Shown here piece by piece: positions 44,166 to 52,365 of a stretch of DNA of 64,000 bases. This DNA is from Streptomyces griseorubiginosus (GTDB lineage: Bacteria > Actinomycetota > Actinomycetes > Streptomycetales > Streptomycetaceae). The position numbers were made by a program, and so were the translations under genes. The notes under the pieces were generated by a model. The model did no database searches. It was not told where the DNA came from and saw only the letters and a list, made by a program, of their open reading frames with translations. The DNA lies in assembly GCF_001514195.1 (NCBI RefSeq), contig NZ_KQ948737.1, positions 124,001 to 188,000 on the forward strand. Direction: 5' to 3'. Numbering within the stretch: the first letter of the stretch is position 1; each line of letters opens with the position of its first letter.

Positions 44166-44478
44166 GGGGTTGTCCTGCGGCCGAGCGCGCGCGTCGGCCG
44201 CGGCCGGGGCTACGCGGGCGGACCGCTGAACGGCGTCCCAAGGCCAGACGCGCGCCGCCCGCGCCGAGGCCGCGCCGACAGACCCCTGAGCTGCACCCCG
44301 AAACCCACCGCACGCGCCGACCATGCCGGCGGATCGCTGAGCGGCATCCCAAAGCCGCGCGCACGCACCGACCACGCCGAGGCCGCGCCGGCAGACCCCT
44401 GAGCTGCACTCCAAGGCCCACCGCACGCGCCGACCGTGCCCGACGGATCACTGAGCGGCATCCCAAGGCCGAGCGCAC
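44160..44478 (+). repeat. Degenerate minisatellite behind mmuM
   Basis: About six copies of a 50-64 bp unit beginning GCTGA or CCTGA, followed by CTGCA/CGGCA and CCCAAGGCC-like blocks, alternate in two flavours. Higher-order periods are 111 and 114 bp (starts at 44224, 44335, 44449). The first unit begins with the last codon and stop of mmuM. The array fills the gap to the 2OG oxygenase gene. Confidence 0.8.
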
Positions 44479-44552
44479 ACCCGCACGCCCAAGTACCCCC
44501 ATCCCCGACCGCCCCTCCCCCGAACCCGCACCGCCCGCAAGGAACGCCACCC

Positions 44553-45536
44553 ATGTCCCAGCCCACCTCCCTCCCGGTGATCGACCTCTCCGCCCCCGAC
44601 CGTGACGCGCTCCACCGGGCCGCCCGCGACGTCGGCTTCTTCCAGTTGGTCGGCCACGGCGTCACCGCCGCCGAACAGAGCCGGCTGCTCAGTACCGCCC
44701 GCGACTTCTTCGCCATGCCCGAGGCCGACCGGCTCGCCCTCGACAACCTCAACTCGCCCCACTTCCGCGGCTACACGCGCATCGGCAACGAGCACACCCA
44801 GGGCCGACGGGACTGGCGCGACCAGCTCGACATCAGCAACGAGCTGCCCGCTCGCGTACCCGCCCCGGGCGAGCCACCGTACTGGTGGCTTGAGGGGCCG
44901 AACCAGTGGCCCACTGCTCTGCCCGAGCTGCGGGAGGTCTCGCTGGAGTGGATGGGCAGGCTCAGCACGGTCGCCCACCGGCTGCTGCACGAACTGCTCG
45001 CGGCCGTCGGCGGCCCCGAGGACTTCTACGACGCCGCCTTCTCCGGCCACCCCCGCAACCACCTCAAGCTGGTCCGCTATCCCGGGCGGGCCCCGCAGGG
45101 CGACGACCAGGGCGTCGGTGTGCACAAGGACTACGGGTTCCTGACCCTGCTGCTGACGGACGAGGTGCCCGGACTCCAGGTGGAGACGCCGGACGGGCAG
45201 GGCTTCATCGACGTACCGAATCTGCCGGGCGCGTTCGTGGTGAACCTCGGCGAGTTGCTGGAGGTCGCGACGAACGGCTACCTCAAGGCGACGAACCACC
45301 GCGTGGTCTCCCCTCCTGGATCACGCGAGCGCTACTCCGCACCGTTCTTCTACAACCCCCGGCTCGACGCCCGGATCGCCCCGCTGCCCTTCCCGGGCGC
45401 GTCGGATGCTGACGGCGTGACGCAGGACCCCGACAACCCGCTCTTCGCGGAGTTCGGCTGGAACGAGCTCAAGGGCTGGGTCCGCGCCCACCCCACGGTG
45501 GTGAGGAAGCATCATCCCGAGCTGACGATCGCGTGA
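44553..45536 (+). CDS. Isopenicillin N synthase-like 2OG-Fe(II) oxygenase
   Basis: This 327-residue enzyme has an N-terminal DIOX_N region (PVIDLSAPDRDALHRAARDV, GFFQLVGHGV) and a C-terminal jelly-roll oxygenase domain. The iron facial triad is His and Asp in GVHKDYGFLTLLL (near residue 190) and His in KATNHRVVSP (near 248). The 2-oxoglutarate-binding Arg follows in SRERYSAPFF. It should couple decarboxylation of 2OG to oxidation of a small substrate; C-S bond cleavage is attractive given the neighbours but unproven. ATG 44553 follows AAGGAA. It is probably expressed from the mmuM operon or its own promoter within the repeat array. Confidence 0.9.
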   Translation: MSQPTSLPVIDLSAPDRDALHRAARDVGFFQLVGHGVTAAEQSRLLSTARDFFAMPEADRLALDNLNSPHFRGYTRIGNEHTQGRRDWRDQLDISNELPARVPAPGEPPYWWLEGPNQWPTALPELREVSLEWMGRLSTVAHRLLHELLAAVGGPEDFYDAAFSGHPRNHLKLVRYPGRAPQGDDQGVGVHKDYGFLTLLLTDEVPGLQVETPDGQGFIDVPNLPGAFVVNLGELLEVATNGYLKATNHRVVSPPGSRERYSAPFFYNPRLDARIAPLPFPGASDADGVTQDPDNPLFAEFGWNELKGWVRAHPTVVRKHHPELTIA

Positions 45537-45697
45537 CGGTCAGCGCGACAGGGGCAGCACTTGGTCTCCGGCACGGCTGATCCCCTGCGGCAGGGACGGC
45601 TGACCAGGCGGTCCCGCTCCCCCGCCCCCCCCACTTCCCGGACGTGGTGCACGACGTCGATTTCGAGACGGCCACACTCCCTGACACGCACATTCCC

Positions 45698-45731
45698 TAT
45701 AATTCCTATCGGATTACTAGGGAACTAGGGA
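45698..45731 (+). promoter_or_regulatory. TATAAT and tandem ACTAGGGA before the SfnB-like gene
   Basis: A perfect TATAAT (45698-45703) is followed by two head-to-tail ACTAGGGA octamers (45716-45731) in the leader of the gene at 45764. TTCCTA upstream and TAGGGAA form an imperfect dyad (about 45703-45724). No well-spaced -35 hexamer is present, so an activator may be needed. Confidence 0.5.
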
Positions 45732-45763
45732 TCATTCCGACGACGCTTGAGGAGACCACCACC

Positions 45764-46990
45764 ATGGGACTTGCCCCCATGCCGTCCCCGCCCACCTCGG
45801 CGTCCGACCCGATCGGGCCCGGCCGCGCCCACTGGTTGCACGTGGCCCACGAGCTGGCGGACGATCTGGCCACAGACGCGGCGGCCAGGGAGCACGCGGG
45901 CAAGCTCCCCTTCGACGAGGTGTCCAGACTCCGTGAGTCGGGCCTGCTGACGCTGCTCATACCGGCCGAACTCGGCGGAGGCGGCGCGGACTGGCCCACC
46001 GCGTTCGCGGTCGTCCGGGCGATCGCCGGCACCGACGCCGCGATCGCCCAGCTACTGGGCTCCCACTGCTTCCTGTCCTGGAGCGCACGGTGCTTCACCG
46101 AGCCCGAGCTCGCCGCTCGGATCGAACAGCGATCCGCCATGGAGCAGTGGTGTTGGGGCGGCGGTTTCGCCCCTCAGGACGTCCCGCTGACCCTGACCAG
46201 GAAAGGGAAGGGCTACGTCCTCGAGGGGCGGCAGAGCTATGCCGCCGGAGTTCTCGTCGCCGACCGCCTGGCGGTGCGGGCCGTGCGGGCCGGCAGCGGC
46301 GAGCCGGTCGCCGTCGTCGTCGATCCCACCCGTCGCGGTGTGCGGATCGACGACGCGGACACCTTCGGTCAACGGCTCGCGGCGGGAGGCAGTGTGGAGT
46401 TCGACGCCGTACCGGTCGCCGCCCAGGACGTCCTCGGCTCCCTGGCCGCCGACGACGACGTGCTGTCGCCGTCGACCGCTCTCGCCTCACCGATCGGGCG
46501 CCTCCTCTCCGTCCAGCTCCTGCTCGGCCTCGCGGAGGGCGTACTGGCCGAGGCACGCGAGTACTGCCGGGCCGCCCACTCCTCCTGGAGCCTGTCCTGG
46601 CCGGACGGCTCTCCCCAGGATCCCCATGTGCTGGCCACCTACGGGGAACTCACCGTCCTCACCCGCTCCGCCGCCGCCCTCACCGATCAGGCACAGGCGG
46701 CCGTCCACGGCGGACTGGTACGCGGCGAGGACCTCACCTACGACGAGCACGCGGACATCTCGGTGCAGGTCACGATGGCCGAGGCCGCCGCTTCCAGGGC
46801 CGCGCAGGAATCCACCAGCCGTGCCCTCGACGTCGTCGGCTCCCGCTCCGCCTCCGCCCGGCTGGGCCTCGACCGCTTCTGGCGCAACGCGCGCACCCAG
46901 ACCCTGCACCGGCCCGTCGCCCACCAGTTCCGCGACGTCGGCGACTACTTCCTCAACGGCGCCCACCCTCCGTTCGTCCTGCCGGCCTGA
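45764..46990 (+). CDS. SfnB/DszC-like acyl-CoA dehydrogenase-fold flavoprotein
   Basis: This 408-residue protein has acyl-CoA dehydrogenase fold segments (LIPAELGGGGADWPTAFAVV, GSHCFLSWSARCF, GLAEGVLAEAREYCRAA, RALDVVGSRSASARLGLDRF, RTQTLHRPVAHQFRDVGDY). It lacks the usual catalytic Glu context of fatty-acid enzymes and fits the SfnB / DszC / XiaF-like FMN-dependent monooxygenases that act on sulfones, thioethers or aromatic sulfur compounds. ATG 45764 follows GAGGAG. It stands just upstream of the leader-peptide-controlled luciferase-like cluster. Confidence 0.85.
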   Translation: MGLAPMPSPPTSASDPIGPGRAHWLHVAHELADDLATDAAAREHAGKLPFDEVSRLRESGLLTLLIPAELGGGGADWPTAFAVVRAIAGTDAAIAQLLGSHCFLSWSARCFTEPELAARIEQRSAMEQWCWGGGFAPQDVPLTLTRKGKGYVLEGRQSYAAGVLVADRLAVRAVRAGSGEPVAVVVDPTRRGVRIDDADTFGQRLAAGGSVEFDAVPVAAQDVLGSLAADDDVLSPSTALASPIGRLLSVQLLLGLAEGVLAEAREYCRAAHSSWSLSWPDGSPQDPHVLATYGELTVLTRSAAALTDQAQAAVHGGLVRGEDLTYDEHADISVQVTMAEAAASRAAQESTSRALDVVGSRSASARLGLDRFWRNARTQTLHRPVAHQFRDVGDYFLNGAHPPFVLPA

Positions 46991-47075
46991 GGTTCAGACA
47001 CAAGGTTGGTGCTGCTCCGCGCCCCGGTGCAGGCGGCACGCCGCCCCGGGACCATGACGCTCCGCACGAACACCC

Positions 47076-47106
47076 TTGACACGCGCAGGGGCCAACGACG
47101 TACGTT
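47076..47106 (+). promoter_or_regulatory. Probable promoter of the leader peptide / LLM operon
   Basis: TTGACA (47076-47081) with TACGTT (47101-47106) at 19 bases spacing lies 34 bases before the leader-peptide ATG. The -10 is weak. Confidence 0.4.
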
Positions 47107-47139
47107 GAACGTGCAAGTTCCTGACAGGGGAGGCCTTCG

Positions 47140-47256
47140 ATGCACGTACCTGGCGCGGCACCCAAGGGTGCGTGCACGGGTGCGCGGCTCATCACCCGGC
47201 GGCATGTCGACTACTGCCGCACCTCCTCCGCCGTCTGTACTTCCGTACACGTCTGA
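47140..47256 (+). CDS. Cysteine-type leader peptide before the LLM operon
   Basis: This 38-codon frame begins MHVPGAAPKGACTGARLITR and continues RHVDYCRTSSAVCTSVHV. The core LITRRHVDYCR.SSAVC is the hallmark of actinobacterial leader peptides that precede sulfur-assimilation and sulfonate genes. ATG 47140 has an excellent GGGGAGG 6 bases upstream. The stop is 133 bases before the first monooxygenase. Stalling at the Cys codons under cysteine starvation should change folding of the following C-rich RNA and permit transcription. Confidence 0.82.
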   Translation: MHVPGAAPKGACTGARLITRRHVDYCRTSSAVCTSVHV

Positions 47257-47389
47257 CCTCTGCCGGCCCCTCCTGCCGGCCGTCTCCTCGTGTCCCCGCG
47301 CCCTGCGCCTTGCGCCTCACACCCTGCGCTGCCCGCCGCCCTGCGCCGCACGGTCACGAGTTCGCGTGCACCTCGGAAGGAACACCCCC

Positions 47390-48544
47390 TTGTCCAGCCC
47401 TGCCCTGCACCTCGCCGTCGAGATCGACGGTGACGGCGCCCACCTCGCGGCCTGGCGCCGCGCCGCCCACTCACCCGACGAGTTGCTCACTCCGCGCCGC
47501 GTCTCCCGGGTCGCCGCCGTGGCCGAGAACGCCGGGTTCACCCTGATCACTCTGGACGACGGCGTGCTGCCGCCCGGTGCCGCGCCGAACCCTGTGGGTC
47601 GTATCGGCGCGGTGGAGCGGGCGGCCTTCGTCGCGGCGTCCACGAGCACCATCGGGATCGCGCCCGTCGTCCCGGTCACCTATGCCGAACCCTTCCATGT
47701 CTCCAGCCAGCTGGCGTCCCTGGACCACATCTCGGCCGGTCGTGCGGGGTGGGTGGTGACGGAGGAGGAGCGTCCCGAGGCGGCCCGGGCCTGGGGACGG
47801 CCGCCGGTGGACGGCGCCGACGCGCGGGCCCGGGAGTCCCGGGACGGCGTGGAGGTGGCGCGCGCCCTGTGGGACTCGTGGGAGGACGACGCCGTCATCC
47901 GGTCCGTGGCCACCAGCCGCTACCTCGACCGCGAACGGCTCCACTACATCGACTTCACCGGGGACACCTACGCCGTCAAGGGCCCGGCGATCGTCCCGCG
48001 CCCGCCTCAGGGACAGCTCGTCGTCCTGGGCCGGCCGGACCAGGTGCCCGCCGCGCAGCTCGACGTGGCGCTCGTCGGGGGCCGCGACCTAGGGTCGGTC
48101 AGCGCGGCCGCCGCTGCCGCAGCTGCTGCCGGTACGCCTCGCGTGTTCGCCGAGGTCGAGGTGGCCCTCGACACCCCGGACGCCACGGCCACCGAACGCG
48201 TCGCCGACCTGGAACGGCACGCGCCCTGGCGTGACCGGGGAAGACTGCGGCACATCGGTTCCGCGGACCAACTAGTTTCCCTTCTCGCCGAGTTGAGCTA
48301 CCACGTCGACGGCGTACGGCTGCACCCGCTGGTGCTCGACGAGGACCTGTCCGTCCTCTCCGGCCTCGTCGTGCCGACCCTGTCCGCGCGACGCCTCGTC
48401 GCCCGCCCGCTTCCCGGCACGTCCCTTCGCTCGACCCTGGGGCTGGCCCGCCCCGCCAACCGCTTCACCGCCGCTGCCCCTGCTGCCACGGGTACGGCCA
48501 CTGCCACGGCCACAGCCGCGACCACCCAGGAGGACGTCCGATGA
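47390..48544 (+). CDS. Luciferase-like (LLM) flavin-dependent monooxygenase
   Basis: This 384-residue TIM-barrel flavoprotein begins with TTG 47390 behind GGAAGGAA. It has TLITLDDGVLPPG, TIGIAPVVPVTYAEPFHVSSQ, and LASLDHISAGRAGWVV, the FMN phosphate-binding region of the bacterial luciferase-like family (alkanesulfonate / nitrilotriacetate monooxygenase type). The C-terminus carries an Ala/Thr-rich tail (TATATATAATT) of doubtful function. It overlaps the next gene by 4 bases (ATGA) and is the first enzyme gene behind the leader peptide, so sulfur-source oxidation is likely. Confidence 0.88.
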   Translation: MSSPALHLAVEIDGDGAHLAAWRRAAHSPDELLTPRRVSRVAAVAENAGFTLITLDDGVLPPGAAPNPVGRIGAVERAAFVAASTSTIGIAPVVPVTYAEPFHVSSQLASLDHISAGRAGWVVTEEERPEAARAWGRPPVDGADARARESRDGVEVARALWDSWEDDAVIRSVATSRYLDRERLHYIDFTGDTYAVKGPAIVPRPPQGQLVVLGRPDQVPAAQLDVALVGGRDLGSVSAAAAAAAAAGTPRVFAEVEVALDTPDATATERVADLERHAPWRDRGRLRHIGSADQLVSLLAELSYHVDGVRLHPLVLDEDLSVLSGLVVPTLSARRLVARPLPGTSLRSTLGLARPANRFTAAAPAATGTATATATAATTQEDVR

Positions 48545-49941
48545 CCCGCACCGATCCCCTCGACGTCCCCCGGCCGCACGCCCAGCTGCACTTCGGAGTG
48601 TTCTTCCAGGGCGTCAACCACTGGACCATCTGGTCCGCCCCCGACAGCGGTTCCCAGATCGACCCCGCCTCCTTCCGCAGGGTCGCCCAGACCGCCGAAC
48701 GGGGCCTGTTCGACGCGTTCTTCCTCGGTGAGGGGCTGCGACTGCGCGAGGTCGACGGCAGGATCCACGACCTCGACGTGGCCGGGCGCCCGGACGCCAT
48801 CACCCAGCTCTCGGCACTCGCCGCGGTCACCCGCCGGATCGGCCTGGTCTCCACGTCCAACTCCACCTTCAACGAACCCGCCGATCTCGCCCGTCGCCTC
48901 TCCGGACTCGACCTGCTCTCCGAGGGCCGCGCCGGCTGGAACGTGGTGACCACGGACAACGCCTGGACCGGCGCGAACTTCCGTCGCGGCGGCTACCTCG
49001 ACCACGCCGACCGCTACCGGCGTGCCGAGGAGTTCCTCACCGTGGCCCGCGCGCTCTGGGACGGCTGGGAGGACGGAGCGATCTCCGACTCCCCGGGTGC
49101 ACGGGAGTGGTCGACGCCCGGTGCCGTACGTCAAGTGCGGCACCGTGGAACGCAGTTCGACGTCGCCCTCGCCCCGACCCTGCCGCGCAGCGCCCAGGGC
49201 CACCCCGTGATCTTCCAGGCCGGTGACTCGGGCGAGGGACGCGACTTCGCGGCCCGCAACGCCGATGTCATCTTCTCCGCGCACGGCAACGACTTCGACG
49301 ACGCGCTGGCCTTCGCCGAGGACCTGCGCACCCGGCTGCGTGCCGTCGGCCGTCCCGACGACGACCTGAGGATCCTGCCCGGCACCGAGATCATCATCGG
49401 CGCCACCGAAGAGGAGGCCCAGGAGAAGAAGCGCTGGATCAGACTCCAACAGGTGACCCCCGCAACGGCGTTGGGGATCGCCGGGCTGCTGTGGGGCATC
49501 GACCTGTCCGACCGTGACGCCGACGGGCCCCTGCCCGAGGAGGATCCGGTCGTCGCCGAGAACGACGGCTCCTTCGGCGCCCGGCGCATCGCCGACCCGC
49601 GCGCGGTCGTGGCCGAGTGGCGGGCCAAGGCGGAGGCGCACGGCTGGTCGCTGCGCGAGACCGTGATCGCTCTCGGCCCTCAGCGCGGCCACGTCGGCAC
49701 CCGGTCCGGTCTCGCAGACAAGTTCGCCCACTTCGTACGACACGGAGCGATCGACGGCTTCAACGTCACGCCCTACCTCATCCCCGACGGCCTCGACGAC
49801 ATCGTCGACCTGCTCGTCCCGGAACTGCAGGAACGGGGTCTCTACCGCACCGACTACACCGGCACCACCCTCCGCGACCATCTCGGCCTGCGCGAACCCC
49901 TCACCCACCGGTCCGCCCCCGACCACCGACAGGCGGGCTGA
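48541..49941 (+). CDS. NtaA/DmoA-family FMN-dependent monooxygenase
   Basis: This 466-residue luciferase-like protein is close to the NtaA/SnaA/SoxA(DszA)/DmoA group: HFGVFFQGVNHWTIW, AERGLFDAFFLGEGLRLRE, STFNEPADLARRLSGLDLLS, GRAGWNVVTTDN, GHPVIFQAGDSGEGRDFAARN, and HGAIDGFNVTPYLIPDGLDD. These enzymes use FMNH2 supplied by a reductase to oxidise sulfides, sulfones or tertiary amines (DmoA: dimethylsulfide; DszA: dibenzothiophene sulfone). No flavin reductase gene is in the window. Its ATG overlaps the previous stop, so it is operonic with 47390-48544. Confidence 0.9.
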   Translation: MTRTDPLDVPRPHAQLHFGVFFQGVNHWTIWSAPDSGSQIDPASFRRVAQTAERGLFDAFFLGEGLRLREVDGRIHDLDVAGRPDAITQLSALAAVTRRIGLVSTSNSTFNEPADLARRLSGLDLLSEGRAGWNVVTTDNAWTGANFRRGGYLDHADRYRRAEEFLTVARALWDGWEDGAISDSPGAREWSTPGAVRQVRHRGTQFDVALAPTLPRSAQGHPVIFQAGDSGEGRDFAARNADVIFSAHGNDFDDALAFAEDLRTRLRAVGRPDDDLRILPGTEIIIGATEEEAQEKKRWIRLQQVTPATALGIAGLLWGIDLSDRDADGPLPEEDPVVAENDGSFGARRIADPRAVVAEWRAKAEAHGWSLRETVIALGPQRGHVGTRSGLADKFAHFVRHGAIDGFNVTPYLIPDGLDDIVDLLVPELQERGLYRTDYTGTTLRDHLGLREPLTHRSAPDHRQAG

Positions 49942-50015
49942 GTGCCACATGACCGACATGAAGCTGTCACACACGAACCGGAATGCGGGTTCGCCGAGCG
50001 CCCGTTCTTGCTGAC

Positions 50016-50939
50016 ATGACTGTGGGAGTAGCTCTCAACGCGTCCGACGCACCCAACCAGGTCGACGCCACCGTGCAGTTGGCCCAGGAGGCCGCCGCGG
50101 CGGGTCTGCGGTCGGCCTGGTTCGGGCAGACCTTCGGCGCGGACTCACCCCAGCTCGCGGCGATCGTCGGGCGCGAGGTTCCCGGACTCCAGGTCGGCAC
50201 CTCCGCGATCCCCGTCTTCGGCAGGCACCCGCTGCTCGTCGCCGGTCAGGCGCAGACCGCCCAGGCCGCGACCCACGGGCGCTACCACCTCGGTCTGGCC
50301 CTGGGCACGAAGCTGCTGACGGAGACCGGCTTCGGCCTGCCCTTCGAGCGCCCCATCGCCCGCCTGCGTGAATTCCTCACCGCACTGCGGCAGTTGACCG
50401 AGACAGGGACGGCCGACTTCCAGGGTGAGCTGCTCACCGCCCGCACCCCGGTTCCGGCGCGTGTACCGGGCGCCGAGGGCGGCGTCCCGGTGCTGGTCGC
50501 CGCGATGGGGCCGCAGGCGCTGCGGGTGAGCGGTGAGCTCGCGGACGGGATCCTGCCCTATCTGGCGGGACCGCGTGCCCTGGCGGAGCACATCGTTCCG
50601 GCCGTGACCGCCGCGGCCGAGGCCGCCGGACGGCCCGCGCCCCGGATCGTGGCCCTCGTGCCCGGCGTGGTCACGGACGACGCGGACGCGGTACGGGCGA
50701 AGGCCACCGAGACCCTCGCGTTCTACGAGCAGATCCCGTCCTACGCCCGTGTCATCGAGCTCTCCGGAGCCCGACGCGCCGCCGACCTGGCCGTGATCGG
50801 CGACGAGAAGGCGGTGGAGGCCGAGGTACGGCGCTACCGCGACGCCGGAGCCACCGAAGTGGTGTTCTCGCTCACCGAGATCGCCGGAGAAGCGGACCGC
50901 CGACGTACCTGGGCACTGCTCGGCCAACTGGCCGCCTGA
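50016..50939 (+). CDS. Luciferase-like oxidoreductase, F420-type subgroup
   Basis: This 307-residue protein starts MTVGVALNASDAPNQVDATV with AQEAAAAGLRSAWFGQTFG, the start of the MSMEG_4879-like F420-associated LLM subgroup, and GGVPVLVAAMGPQALRVSGEL, ADGILPYLAGP in the barrel C-terminus. Whether it uses F420 or FMN is not certain. ATG 50016 is chosen by homology; an ATG at 49983 is in frame but would add non-homologous residues. Neither has a clear ribosome binding site. A CGAACC-N8-GGTTCG hairpin (about 49975-49994) separates it from the NtaA-like gene. Confidence 0.82.
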   Translation: MTVGVALNASDAPNQVDATVQLAQEAAAAGLRSAWFGQTFGADSPQLAAIVGREVPGLQVGTSAIPVFGRHPLLVAGQAQTAQAATHGRYHLGLALGTKLLTETGFGLPFERPIARLREFLTALRQLTETGTADFQGELLTARTPVPARVPGAEGGVPVLVAAMGPQALRVSGELADGILPYLAGPRALAEHIVPAVTAAAEAAGRPAPRIVALVPGVVTDDADAVRAKATETLAFYEQIPSYARVIELSGARRAADLAVIGDEKAVEAEVRRYRDAGATEVVFSLTEIAGEADRRRTWALLGQLAA

Positions 50940-50996
50940 ACAGACCTGCCGGGCCATCGGCCCGGCCCACACCCTCCACCCTTTGAAGGAGAACGC

Positions 50997-51821
50997 ATGA
51001 CCATCGAGGCCACCGCAACGGATCGCCAGGCCTTCACCGAGAACTGGCAGGAGTGGTACCAAGCCCAGGAGGCCCGGCTCGCCGCCCCGCACGGGTTCCT
51101 CGCGATCACCGGCCTGCACTGGCTCGACGAGCAACCCCAGCGCTTCCCGGACGCGCCCGGCGCGTGGCGCACCGGGGCCGACGGTGTCGTCGTGGACCTC
51201 GACGAGGGCGAGGAACTGGTCGTCGACGGGACGCCGGTGCGCGGCGAGTACCGCTTCGGCGTCCTTCCCGAGCGCGGCGGCGTCGACGCGGTCTGGGGCG
51301 ACGCGGTCATCGAGGTCGCCAAGCGCGGCGGCAGCGACATCGTGCGCCCCCGGCACCCGGACGCGCCGCTGCGCACGGCGTTCACCGGGACCCCGGCCTA
51401 CGCGCCCGACCCCTCGTGGGCCGTCACCGGCCGCTACGTCCCCTTCGACGAGCCCCGTCCGACCACCGTGGGCGCCGCGGTCGAGGGCCTCGAGCACGTG
51501 TACGACGCTCCGGGCAGGGTCGAGTTCGAGCTCGGCGGACGTCAGCTGTCCCTGACTGCGTTCCCCGGCCATGGTGCGGGCCGGCTGCTGGTGCTGTTCA
51601 CCGACGCCACCTCAGGGGTCACCACCTACGCCGCCAACCGGGCCCTGGCCCTGGAACCGCCTGCCGCGGACGGCACGGTCGTCCTGGACTTCAACCGCGC
51701 CGCGAACCTGCCCTGCGCCTACACGGACCTGGCAACTTGCCCGCTGCCCCCGGCCGAGAACCGGCTGCCGGTGGCGATCGAGGCCGGTCAGAAGATCCCC
51801 CGTGAGCGTGGCGGGTCCTGA
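50997..51821 (+). CDS. DUF1684 protein
   Basis: This 274-residue protein shows the DUF1684 hallmarks: FLAITGLHWLDE near the start, the central IVRPRHPDAPLR, FPGHGAGRLLVLFTDATSG, and the strongly conserved C-terminal FNRAANLPCAYTD, CPLPPAENRLPVAIEAGQK. The family is widespread but has no established reaction; the conserved Cys, His and acidic residues look enzymatic or metal binding. ATG 50997 follows GAAGGAG. Its place in a monooxygenase operon behind a cysteine leader peptide is a clue that it acts on an organosulfur product. Confidence 0.88.
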   Translation: MTIEATATDRQAFTENWQEWYQAQEARLAAPHGFLAITGLHWLDEQPQRFPDAPGAWRTGADGVVVDLDEGEELVVDGTPVRGEYRFGVLPERGGVDAVWGDAVIEVAKRGGSDIVRPRHPDAPLRTAFTGTPAYAPDPSWAVTGRYVPFDEPRPTTVGAAVEGLEHVYDAPGRVEFELGGRQLSLTAFPGHGAGRLLVLFTDATSGVTTYAANRALALEPPAADGTVVLDFNRAANLPCAYTDLATCPLPPAENRLPVAIEAGQKIPRERGGS

Positions 51822-51912
51822 GCGGGGCTTGCTCGGTATCGCGCGGCGACTGTGGCGGACCGTCCCTGTGGGGGCGGCAGTTCGGCGATCCGGCGCGGAG
51901 TAGCGTGTCAGG

Positions 51913-52302
51913 ATGGCGGAGTTCGAGGCGTTCCAGGTGAACCTGTGGTGTGACGACGTGGAGCGCTGCGCCGCGTTCTTCCGTCGCCTCGGCATGCCCG
52001 AGCGTTTCCGCTTCCCGTCGCAGGGCGAGCCGCACCAGGTCGAGGTGGAGGTGGCCGGTGTGCGGATCGGGCTCAGCTCGGCCCGCGTGGGCGGCGAACT
52101 CTTCGGCATCGCCACGACACCGGGTGAGAACACCGAGGTCGTGTTGTGGTGCGACGACGTCGACGGCATGCACCGCAGGGCCCTCGAAGCAGGCGGCAAG
52201 CCCCTGAAGGGGCCAACCGACTCTCCGGACGGGCGGCTTCGGTTCGCCTGGCTGCACGATCCCGAGGGCCACCGGGTGAAGTTCGTGCAGGAACACGGCT
52301 GA
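51913..52302 (+). CDS. VOC-superfamily (glyoxalase/bleomycin resistance) protein
   Basis: This 129-residue protein has two beta-alpha-beta-beta-beta modules: FQVNLWCDDVERCAAFFRRLG and VVLWCDDVDGMHRRALEAGG, ending WLHDPEGHRVKFVQEHG. Typical metal ligands are not complete (Asn rather than His in the first strand), so it may be a binding rather than catalytic member. It is the last gene before the SAM-IV riboswitch region. ATG 51913 has only a weak purine stretch upstream. Confidence 0.85.
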   Translation: MAEFEAFQVNLWCDDVERCAAFFRRLGMPERFRFPSQGEPHQVEVEVAGVRIGLSSARVGGELFGIATTPGENTEVVLWCDDVDGMHRRALEAGGKPLKGPTDSPDGRLRFAWLHDPEGHRVKFVQEHG

Positions 52303-52332
52303 GTTCAGGCGTGGCTCGTCACGGTTGCGGCA

Positions 52333-52362
52333 TTGACCTACGACAAGTCCGCTCCGTACGAT
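52333..52362 (+). promoter_or_regulatory. Promoter of the riboswitch / leader / ABC importer transcript
   Basis: TTGACC (52333-52338), 18-base spacer, TACGAT (52357-52362). Transcription would begin near 52369, right at the 5' edge of the riboswitch-like sequence. Confidence 0.6.
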
Positions 52363-52365
52363 CAC

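Noticed and set aside
45644..45763. Longer start for the SfnB-like protein
   Set aside because: The added 40 residues cover the TATAAT and ACTAGGGA repeats and look non-coding. GAGGAG supports ATG 45764.
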